DNA of 64,000 bases, from contig NZ_VTOW01000001.1 of assembly GCF_012184425.1 (NCBI RefSeq), forward strand, positions 310,001-374,000. The letters are read 5' to 3'. This document shows positions 31,044 to 39,200 of this stretch, piece by piece. Under the pieces are notes generated by a model that saw nothing but the letters and a program-made list of their open reading frames with translations, was not told the origin of the DNA and made no database searches. The stretch comes from Candidatus Manganitrophus noduliformans (GTDB lineage Bacteria; Nitrospirota; Nitrospiria; SBBL01; Manganitrophaceae). Made by a program: the position numbers and the translations under genes. Numbering within the stretch: the first letter of the stretch is position 1; each line of letters opens with the position of its first letter.

Positions 31044-32327
31044 ATGCGCACCTTCGGACCCCATCAGAAACAAAGTCATCTGCCCCAGCCTGCCCGCTCC
31101 AAAATGCAGGCTCGAAACTCCTTCGCACACAATCCGGCGAGACACGCCTTCCTTCTTCTGCAACAGACTATTGGTAATCAAGTCGTCCAACGTTTGGTCC
31201 AGACACATGCAGCGCATCCCCAGATCCAACCCAAATTGACCGCCAACACACTGGGAGATCGGTCTGAACAGGAAGCGGACCGCGCAGCCGATCAGGTGAT
31301 GCAGACACCGGGTCCTCGTGAGCGATTACAGACAGCACCGGACCGGGGAGACAATTCCGGCGAGACAGCGGTGCCCTCTTCCGTCCCAGAAGCCGTCTCC
31401 TCCCCCGGTCGGCCGCTCGATGCGGCGACGCGCGGGTGGATGGCATCCCGCTTCGGGGAAGACTTCGCCCATGTGCGGGTCCATACGGATGACCGGGCGG
31501 CCGCATCGGCGCGCACATTGGGAGCACGGGCCTACACCGTCGGCTCGGATCTGGTTTTTGAAGCGGGCGAATATGCTCCCGCTACGGCCGAGGGAAAGCG
31601 CTTGCTTGCGCATGAGCTGGCGCACGTGGTGCAGCAGCGCGCCTCCGGCGACCATCGGGTTCAACGGCAGCCGAAGCCCTCCCAGAAAGTCCCGCCCGGT
31701 CCGGGGGAGCTGACGGTGCAGGAGTACGAAGCGCGGGCGAAGAAACATCCGAGACGGGAGGTCCGGGCGGGGGGCGACTATGAAGCGGCCGTGATTTTTG
31801 CGCGATACAAGCCGCAATGGTTTTGGGACCGGGGCTATCTCTATGCGGGGTATGGCGGGAACTTTCCCTACTATTGGTGGGAGGTCTGGATCAACAACGA
31901 AGGGAACGGCAAGGAGTTCCGGGTCTGGCACACCACCGATTGGTCCGGAACGCAGAAGGGGACACCCCCCAAACTACCCCCCGCGCCAAAGAAAGCGCCT
32001 CCCGAGCCCCGCACCGTCGTCGTCGAAGGGACCGAGAATTGGCCGACGGAGATTCCCCTGGACGCCGACCTGGAAGATCTCTTCGGCTTCGACATCGCGG
32101 AGCGCGAGGGGGACACCCCCTTCGGCAAGGGGCTGATGGTTCGCTATCAGAACGGGGCGGTCGCCATCTTCCCGGAGGGAACAACCGAGCGGTACATCGT
32201 CCGCCCCCTTCCCCCGCCAAACCTCGGATATCTGATGTACGATAAAGACGGCAAGCTGATCAGCGATGTCGTGATGTCCTATCCGGAAGACACCTTCCCC
32301 GATCCCAAAAAAGACGCCATCAAGTAA
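31044..32327 (+). CDS. DUF4157 (eCIS-core) protein with HExxH motif
   Basis: I start at ATG 31044 because related proteins begin MRTxxPKQ; the frame is open to 30909. The 427-residue protein has a helical N-terminus containing LLLQQTIGNQVVQRLVQTH, the EQEADRAADQVM helix, then the DUF4157 domain: RFGEDFAHVRVHTDD, GARAYTVGSDLVFEAGEYAP and HELAHVVQQR, a zinc-peptidase-like HExxH. The C-terminal 170 residues, rich in Trp, Tyr and Pro, are unrecognised and may be the effector part. DUF4157 proteins often accompany contractile injection systems, but no sheath, tube or baseplate genes are in this window. Autoproteolysis or toxin release is inference. Confidence 0.85.
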   Translation: MRTFGPHQKQSHLPQPARSKMQARNSFAHNPARHAFLLLQQTIGNQVVQRLVQTHAAHPQIQPKLTANTLGDRSEQEADRAADQVMQTPGPRERLQTAPDRGDNSGETAVPSSVPEAVSSPGRPLDAATRGWMASRFGEDFAHVRVHTDDRAAASARTLGARAYTVGSDLVFEAGEYAPATAEGKRLLAHELAHVVQQRASGDHRVQRQPKPSQKVPPGPGELTVQEYEARAKKHPRREVRAGGDYEAAVIFARYKPQWFWDRGYLYAGYGGNFPYYWWEVWINNEGNGKEFRVWHTTDWSGTQKGTPPKLPPAPKKAPPEPRTVVVEGTENWPTEIPLDADLEDLFGFDIAEREGDTPFGKGLMVRYQNGAVAIFPEGTTERYIVRPLPPPNLGYLMYDKDGKLISDVVMSYPEDTFPDPKKDAIK

Positions 32328-32364
32328 ACGCCATCGATCTCCCTCCCGAACCACCCGGGTAGAA

Positions 32365-32373
32365 TGCTACAAT
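32365..32373 (+). promoter_or_regulatory. Extended -10 promoter, leaderless gntK
   Basis: TGCTACAAT is an extended -10 element that ends only five bases before the ATG at 32379. Transcription would begin at or next to the start codon, and there is no Shine-Dalgarno, so the message is probably leaderless. Confidence 0.5.
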
Positions 32374-32378
32374 AATCC

Positions 32379-32867
32379 ATGGTCATCATTCTTTTTGGCG
32401 TCACAGGAGCGGGGAAAACCACCATCGGCCAGTTGCTTGCGAAAGAATTAGGTTGGAACTTCTACGACGCCGATGTGTTTCATTCCCCTGACAACATAGA
32501 AAAGCTGCGTCAGGGTCTTCCGCTCACCAACGACGATCGGCAACCTTGGCTCGCGAATCTGCGCAAGGCGATCGGCGAATGGATTCAGCGAGGAGAGAAT
32601 GCCGTGCTCGCCTGTTCGGCGCTAAAAAAATCGTATCGCCAATTGTTGCAGGTGAGCAACGCCGTTCGGTGGGTCTATTTGAAAGGAGACCCGGCCCTGA
32701 TCAAAAACCGTCTTGAGAAGCGATCCGACCATTTCATAAATCCCGCCTTACTCGACAGCCAATTCGAGACCCTGGAAGAACCCTGGGGCGACGACGTGGT
32801 CGTCGTCGATGTAAATAGAAGTCCAAGCAAGATCGTAAGAGAAATTCGAAGTGCATCGAACATTTAA
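32379..32867 (+). CDS. gntK: Gluconokinase
   Basis: The 162-residue P-loop kinase has GVTGAGKTT (7-15), then FYDADVFHSPDNIEKLRQGL, where the acidic residues bind gluconate, and the ACSALKKSYR motif typical of GntK, with the length of the family. It makes 6-phosphogluconate from gluconate and ATP. It stands as a single gene, downstream of the DUF4157 gene by 51 bases, with its own promoter and a hairpin behind it. No gluconate transporter is adjacent. Confidence 0.9.
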   Translation: MVIILFGVTGAGKTTIGQLLAKELGWNFYDADVFHSPDNIEKLRQGLPLTNDDRQPWLANLRKAIGEWIQRGENAVLACSALKKSYRQLLQVSNAVRWVYLKGDPALIKNRLEKRSDHFINPALLDSQFETLEEPWGDDVVVVDVNRSPSKIVREIRSASNI

Positions 32868-32875
32868 AGACATTT

Positions 32876-32935
32876 GAATGGGGCTTCGCCCCACACCCCA
32901 CCGCGGGGGCGGGGCGAGCAGCCCCACGACATTCA
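32876..32935 (+). terminator. G/C-rich hairpin element after gntK
   Basis: TGGGGC-TTC-GCCCCA (32879-32893) is a compact hairpin, and the wider stretch from GAATGGGGC to GCCCCACGACATTC can fold on itself. The beginning, GAATGGGGCTT, recurs at 36179-36190, so it may be one member of a dispersed intergenic repeat that also terminates transcription. Confidence 0.5.
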
Positions 32936-33034
32936 TTCTCCCCATCCCAATGCTCTTAATTGATTCTCATAGGTTGACTGAACGAGAGATTTCGCTTATA
33001 AAAAAGGGTTGGTCATCAACGATTGAGAGGAGCC

Positions 33035-35050
33035 ATGGCGAAAAAGAGCAACAAACAAGACCCTCCCAAACCCGAAACCGCCGAGCCCAAACCGAGCCCA
33101 CGCGCCGCGACGCCGAGAACCACCCTTACCGCCGTCGAGATGGGGGCGCGCCAGCGGGAAATTTCCGTCGCGGAGTTTTTCACCAAGAACCGGCACCTGC
33201 TCGGATTCGACTCCCCGCGAAAGGCGATGCTCACCTGCGTCAAAGAGGCGGTCGACAATGCCCTCGACGCCTGCGAGGAAGCGGGCCTCCTTCCGGAGGT
33301 CACCGTCAAACTTGAGATCGCTTCGAACGACGGAACGCCCCCCCCGGCGAGCCAGGCGACCCGTTTCCGGATCACCGTCATCGACAACGGCCCCGGCATC
33401 GTCCGCCAGCAGATTCCGCCGATCTTCGCGAAGCTTCTCTACGGATCGAAATTCCATCGGCTTCGGATGAGCCGCGGGCAGCAGGGGATCGGGATCTCCG
33501 CCGCAGGGATGTACGGCCAGCTGACGACCGGAAGACCGGTGCAGATCATCTCCCGGACCGGTCCGAAGAGCCCGGCGCACTACTTCGAAGTCCAGATCGA
33601 CACCAAAAAGAACGAGCCGCTGATCCTGGAGAAGAAGCAGGTCGACTGGGAGAACCCGCGTGGGACCCAGGTGGCGCTCGAAATCGAGGGGCGCTATCAG
33701 AAAGGGCGGGCGTCGGTCGACGATTATTTGGAACAGACCTCGATCGCCAACCCCCACGTAAAGCTCATCTACATCACCCCGGAGGGGGAGACGAAAGTCT
33801 ATCCCCGGATGGTTCAGGAGCTGCCGGTTCCGCCGAAGGAGATCAAGCCGCATCCGTACGGCATCGAGTTCGGCATCTTGCTGAAGATGCTGCAAGACAC
33901 CAAGAGCCGCACCCTTGCCGGATTTCTCTCCAGCGATTTCAGCCGGGTCTCCGCGAATGTCGCCGAGGAGATCTGCAAAGCGGCCCAGCTCTCCCCCGAG
34001 AGCCGGCCGCGCGATGTGATCGGCGCCGAGGCGGAAGCGCTCTACAAGGCGATCCAATCGACCAAAATCATGGCGCCGCCGACCAACTGCCTCTCGCCGA
34101 TCGGGGAGAACGCGATCCTCGCCGGGCTCTACAAACAGATCAAGGGGGAGTTCTACACCGCCGTCAGCCGTCCCCCGGCCGTCTACCGGGGGAATCCGTT
34201 TGCCATCGAGGCAGGATTGGCCTACGGCCGGGCGCCGGAGCCGGAGGGGAAAAAAGCGGAAGAGAAAAAGGTCCCGCTGGCCGAAGGGGAGGATCACGAG
34301 GAGGACAGCGAGCTCGCCCGGGTGATCCGTTATGCCAACCGCGTCCCGCTCCTCTATCAGCAGTCGGCCTGCGCCACCTTCAAAGGGGTCCTCGAAACGT
34401 CTTGGAGGAATTATGGCATTTCTCAATCGAAGGGGGCGCTGCCGGCCGGACCGATGGTGATCTTCGTCCACATGGCGTCGGTCTGGGTGCCGTTCACCAG
34501 CGAATCGAAGGAGGCGATCGCCGATTATGATGAGATCCGAAAAGAGATCACCCTGGCCCTGCGCGAGTGCGGCCGTCGGCTCGGGAGCTTTTTGAAGCGG
34601 CGCGAGCGGGCCAAAACCGAATTCCGCCGGCGCAACATCTTCGAGCTTTACATCGAAGAGGTGGTCGATGCCTGCAACCGGCTCAAAGGAGGAAACCTCG
34701 CCACGGAGAAGCTCAAGGAGCAGCTGCAAAAAATCGCGCTCAAGCGGACCGGCGGCGAGAAGACCGACGCGGCCCTCGGGATGACGGGAGAGGGGCCGGA
34801 AGGTCTTCCGCACTCGATCATTGTCACTGCGGAGGGGGTCGAAGGGGATGCGCCGGTGGTGAACGATGGGGCGCCGGAAGAGCGGCCCGCCGCAGAGGGA
34901 ATCCTCAAAGGGGGAGGGGCGCCGGAAAATGATGCCCCCTCTGAAGCGGGAGACGCCGCCACGGCGCCGAAGCGCTCGAAGGGAAAGGTCAAACCGGTGG
35001 CCAAGGCGAGCAGCGTCGCGAAGAAACCGACAACGCGTAAAAAGAAATAG
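33035..35050 (+). CDS. top6B: DNA topoisomerase VI subunit B
   Basis: I start at ATG 33035 (GAGAGGAG upstream); an in-frame TTG lies four codons before. The 671-residue GHKL ATPase has the N-box CVKEAVDNALDACEEAG (about 68-84), the VIDNGPGI motif (about 117-124), the GQQGIGISAAGMYGQL lid (about 150-165), then the H2TH region, a transducer domain and a C-terminal low-complexity Lys/Ala/Pro tail. ATP binding by this subunit gates DNA transport by the A subunit encoded nine bases downstream. The pair is the normal enzyme of archaea and occurs only sporadically in bacteria. All ATPase motifs are intact. Confidence 0.95.
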   Translation: MAKKSNKQDPPKPETAEPKPSPRAATPRTTLTAVEMGARQREISVAEFFTKNRHLLGFDSPRKAMLTCVKEAVDNALDACEEAGLLPEVTVKLEIASNDGTPPPASQATRFRITVIDNGPGIVRQQIPPIFAKLLYGSKFHRLRMSRGQQGIGISAAGMYGQLTTGRPVQIISRTGPKSPAHYFEVQIDTKKNEPLILEKKQVDWENPRGTQVALEIEGRYQKGRASVDDYLEQTSIANPHVKLIYITPEGETKVYPRMVQELPVPPKEIKPHPYGIEFGILLKMLQDTKSRTLAGFLSSDFSRVSANVAEEICKAAQLSPESRPRDVIGAEAEALYKAIQSTKIMAPPTNCLSPIGENAILAGLYKQIKGEFYTAVSRPPAVYRGNPFAIEAGLAYGRAPEPEGKKAEEKKVPLAEGEDHEEDSELARVIRYANRVPLLYQQSACATFKGVLETSWRNYGISQSKGALPAGPMVIFVHMASVWVPFTSESKEAIADYDEIRKEITLALRECGRRLGSFLKRRERAKTEFRRRNIFELYIEEVVDACNRLKGGNLATEKLKEQLQKIALKRTGGEKTDAALGMTGEGPEGLPHSIIVTAEGVEGDAPVVNDGAPEERPAAEGILKGGGAPENDAPSEAGDAATAPKRSKGKVKPVAKASSVAKKPTTRKKK

Positions 35051-35058
35051 GAGAGCGC

Positions 35059-36165
35059 ATGGCGAAGAAGAAAGAGCACAAAACCACTCCGGTCGAAAAG
35101 AAGTTGATCGGCGTCGCCGACACCGTCATCCACGCCGCGGAGCGGCGGCAGGACCCCACATTATCGATACCGGTTCGATCTCTTTCCAACGTCACCTTCA
35201 GCGAGAAGAAGGGGATGATCGAGATGGGGAAGAAGAAGCAGGAGCGCTCCTTCTTCAACGTCGGGATGGCGAAGAAGTTCATGCAGACGGTGCTCGTCGC
35301 CGACGCCCTCTCCGAGCTGCAGCGCGCCGGCCTCACCACCTCGTTGAGGGAGATCTACTACCGGACCAAGCATACCCTGAAAGACTCGCACGAAAACACC
35401 TTCGACAGCCAGGACGAATCCGATCCGGTGATCGAAGATCTGGAGGCGTCGCTGGAAGCGCTGCGCGAGGAGCTCCATGTCCGCGCCGAGAGCGCCGGGA
35501 GCGTCGTCGGGCCGCTGGTGTTGGTCGACGACGGCGACACGGTCAACTGCACCCGGCTGGGAAAAGGGGGCTACTCGGTCCCGTCGATCGTGGAGCCGGA
35601 GTATCTTTCGATCAAGAAGTGCACCGCCGATTTCGTTCTGCTGGTCGAGAAGGGAACACAGTGGAACCGTCTCTCGGAGGACAAGTTCTGGCGCCGGTAC
35701 AATTGCATCCTGCTGACCGGAAACGGCCAGCCTCCCCGCGGCATCCGGCGTTTGACCCGGCGGCTGCACGAAGAAAAGGGGCTTCCTGTCTACGTTCTCG
35801 TCGACAACGACCCTTGGGGCTACTACATCTACTCGGTGGTGAAGCAGGGCTCGATCAACCTGGCGTTTGAGAGCCAGCGGATGGCGATCCCGAAAGCAAA
35901 GTTCATCGGCCTCTCCAGCGGCGACCCCGAAACCTACGGCCTCCCGCGCAACGTCGGGATCAAGCTGAACGAAAAAGACATCGCCCGCGCGAAAGAGCTT
36001 CTTGCTTATCCCTGGTTTCAAAAATCCGATTGGCAGAAGGAAATTAAGCGGATGCTCCAGAGCGGTCTCAAATACGAGCTCGACGCGCTGGCCAACAAAG
36101 ACTTTCAGTATCTGACGAAGAAGTACCTTCCGAAAAAGCTGAAAGAGAGAGACTGGTTGGATTAG
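35059..36165 (+). CDS. top6A: DNA topoisomerase VI subunit A (Spo11-like)
   Basis: The 368-residue protein has the winged-helix catalytic motif TSLREIYYRTKH, in which Y101 should attack DNA, and a Toprim domain with the metal-binding Glu in LLVEKGTQWNRL and the acidic VDNDPWGYYIYSVV. The length is standard. Together with the B subunit it makes double-strand passages in duplex DNA and would decatenate or relax chromosomes. It is the second gene of a two-gene operon that ends in a strong bidirectional terminator. All key residues are present, so the enzyme should be active. Confidence 0.96.
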   Translation: MAKKKEHKTTPVEKKLIGVADTVIHAAERRQDPTLSIPVRSLSNVTFSEKKGMIEMGKKKQERSFFNVGMAKKFMQTVLVADALSELQRAGLTTSLREIYYRTKHTLKDSHENTFDSQDESDPVIEDLEASLEALREELHVRAESAGSVVGPLVLVDDGDTVNCTRLGKGGYSVPSIVEPEYLSIKKCTADFVLLVEKGTQWNRLSEDKFWRRYNCILLTGNGQPPRGIRRLTRRLHEEKGLPVYVLVDNDPWGYYIYSVVKQGSINLAFESQRMAIPKAKFIGLSSGDPETYGLPRNVGIKLNEKDIARAKELLAYPWFQKSDWQKEIKRMLQSGLKYELDALANKDFQYLTKKYLPKKLKERDWLD

Positions 36166-36174
36166 GAAGTGCTG

Positions 36175-36213
36175 CATTGGAATGGGGCTTGCGGGCAACA
36201 CCCTATTCCAATG
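36175..36213. repeat. Inverted repeat after top6A
   Basis: CATTGGAAT (36175-36183) pairs with ATTCCAATG (36205-36213) around a G/C-rich loop that starts GGGGCTT, like the element at 32876. Confidence 0.6.
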
Positions 36214-36225
36214 TCATTCCAAATA

Positions 36226-36261
36226 AGAAAGCCGCTCCCTCGAAAAAAGGAGCGGCTTTCT
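36226..36261. terminator. Bidirectional terminator between top6A and the adhesin gene
   Basis: A perfect 13-bp stem, AGAAAGCCGCTCC (36226-36238) with GGAGCGGCTTTCT (36249-36261), has a loop of ten bases containing six A residues; T-rich sequence follows on each strand. Confidence 0.8.
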
Positions 36262-36277
36262 CTTCATCTAAAAATCC

Positions 36278-39200
36278 TTACCAGCTGAACGCCACCCCCG
36301 CCCCGCCGGTCGGACGCCCGCCGGACCCGAAGCTGAACCCCCCTTTGAAGACGGCGTTTTCCGTCATGCGAACGCTCCCGCCGATGGCGATGGAGCTCTC
36401 CCCGTTATAAAGTCCGGTACCAAGCCCCAGCGAATACTTTCCCCCTCCCTCCACCTGCGGGATGGAAGCCAACGCGGTGGCGGAGGCGATTCCTCGCGAC
36501 ATCTTCGATTCCAGCTTTTCCAATTGCCGGAAGTTGACGGCGTCAAAATCGCTTCTTCCGTCGGCAATGCCGGTCACCCGGGTCGGACCGCCGCTCTCAA
36601 TGTTGGTGAAGGTGGCCGCGTCGTCGCCGAGGGTCAGGCTGGTGGAGTGGGTGCCGCCGCTGAGGACCGTCTGCCGCTCGGTCACCACCACCCCGTGGGT
36701 GTTGCCGATGCCGTTGGTCAGGGTGAGGGAGGCGGTCGATTCGCCCGCGGCTTCCGTGGTCATCGTAATCACGCCGTTCGCGTTGACGGTGGCGTGTGGG
36801 GCGGCCTCGCCCCGGTTGACGACGGAAACCTGTCCGGCGGTCGTCGCTGTTTCCTCCAAGACGCTCTGTCCGTTGGTGACCGAGGTGGTCGCCGAGGCGG
36901 TGGAGGTATAGGCCAGCGTGCCGTTGACATACATATTGCCGTCGACCAGGGTATTGCCTTGGATGCGGTTCACGAACTCCGCGCCCCGAACGGTGTTTTG
37001 ACTCGTCGCGTCTCCATTCACCAGTCCGGTCTCCCCGGTCGCGGGGATGGTCTGCGGGGTCGCATAGGTGGTCATGCTCCCTCCCCCCTGAACGCCCATG
37101 GCGGCCGTGGTCGGCGTGGCGGAGAAACCGCCGCCGTTTGAAACCGCCAGTTGCGCCGCGTCGTTGGCCAGAGAGAGCGCCGCCGAGCCGCCGGTGGCGC
37201 TCACGGTGGTGGAAGCATTGGCATTTCCGACGGCGGTCGCCGCCGTGCCGGTGGTGTTGATGTTTGTGGTGCCGGTCAGCGTGGCGGCGCCGGTGCTGGT
37301 CAAGCTGCCGGTGTTGGTGATTCCGGCCGTGGCCGTCGTGCCGGTCACCACAAGCGTCCCGCCGACAGAGGTATTCCCACTGACACCGAGCGTTCCGGTC
37401 ACGGTGGAGTTGCCGGTAACATTGGCGCCCCCCGCCGAGATGGTCAGACCGTTTCCAATTGTGGCGGCACCCGTGGTGCTCAACGTGGTGGTCGAGATAT
37501 TACCGGTGTTGGTGATGCCCGCCGTCGTGGTGGACCCGGTGACATTCAATGTATTGTCGATCGTGGTCGCGCCATTCAAGGTCGTTGCTCCAGTGACGCC
37601 GAAGGTGCCGGAGACGGTTGCATTGCCGGTGACGGCGGTTCCCGAGGAGTTGACCGCCAAGCTGTTGCTGCCATTGGTCAAGGTCGCCGCGGTGTTGTTC
37701 ACGGTGATACCGCTCGCGCCGCCGGTCAGATTGACAGATGCGCCGGTATCGTTGTTGCCGAGGGTCGTCGACGAAGCGGCCGTGGCCGTGTTGATCGACA
37801 CACTGCTCCCCGTCATCTCGATCCCGCCGGTGGTATTGCCGATGATGGTATCCGCCGTTCCGACCATATTGATCTGTGTGGTGCCGGTCAGGCTCGTCGT
37901 CCCGGTGGTGTGTAGGTCGCCGATATTGGTGAGCCCGCGGGTGGCCGTTTCTCCGCTCACAAAGAGGGTATTGTCAATGACGGTTCCGCCGGCGACGAGG
38001 AGGGTGCCGGAGACTTCGGTCCCCGAGGAATTCACCGCGACGCTGTTCGATCCGTTGGCGAGGGTCGCCGCCGTATTATCGAGGGTGAGGCCGCTCGCGC
38101 CTCCGGTCGCGGATACAGTCGTCCCGTTGGTGCTGTTGCCGATTTGAGTCGCCGCGGTTCCGGTTGTGTTGATGTTGGCGGTACCGGTCAGTGTGGTCGT
38201 CCCGGTGCTGGTCAGAGCACCGGTATTGCCGATCCCGGCGGTCGTGGTGGCGCCGGTCACATTCAGCGTGTTGTTGATGGTGGTGGCGCCGTTCAACGTG
38301 GCGGCCCCGGTGACCCCGAGCGTCCCGCCGACCGTCGTATTGCCGCTCACATCGAGCGTCCCAGTCACGTTGGAGTCGCCGGTGATGGCGGCCCCGCCGG
38401 CCGAGACGGTCAAGCCGTTGCCGACGGTTGCAGCGCCGGTGGTGTTCAGGGTCGTGGTGCTGATGTTTCCGGTATTGGTGATCCCGGCGGTCGTGGTGGC
38501 ACCGGTGACGCCCAATGTTCCGCCGACGGTGGTGTTCCCGCTCACGCCAAGGGTACCGGTGACAGTCGAGTTGCCGGTGATCGCAGCACCGCCCGCTGAA
38601 ACGGTCAGGCCGTTGCCGACCGTGGCGGCCCCGGTGGTGCTCAGGGTCGTGGTGGCGATATTGCCGGTGTTGGTGATTCCGGCCGTGGTGGTCGATCCGG
38701 TGACATTCAATGTGTTATTGACGGTGGCGGCACCATCCAGGGTCGTCGCGCCGGTGACGCCGAGGGTGCCGGAGACCGTCGTATTGCCGGTGATAGCGGT
38801 CCCCGAAGAATTCACAGCGACACTGTTCGACCCATTGGTGAGGGTCGCCGCCGTGTTGTTGACGGTGAGGCCGCTGGCCCCACCCATGACGGAAACGGTC
38901 GTTCCATTGGTGCTGTTGCCGATGGTCGTCGCCGCCGTCCCACTGGTGTTGATGTTGGTGGCGCCGGTCAAGGTCGTCGTCCCGTTGCTGGTCAGGGCAC
39001 CGGTATTGCCGATCCCGGCGGTCGTGGTGGCGCCGGTCACATTCAGCGTGTTGTTGATGGTGGCGGCGCCGTTCAACGTGGCGGCCCCGGTGACCCCGAG
39101 CGTCCCGCCGACCGTCGTATTGCCGCTCACATCGAGCGTCCCAGTCACGTTGGAGTCGCCGGTGATGTTCGCCCCACCCGCCGAGACGGTCAGGCCATTG

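Noticed and set aside
32996-34813. A 605-codon minus-strand frame opposite top6B
   Set aside because: Antisense shadow; the plus frame carries all GHKL motifs.
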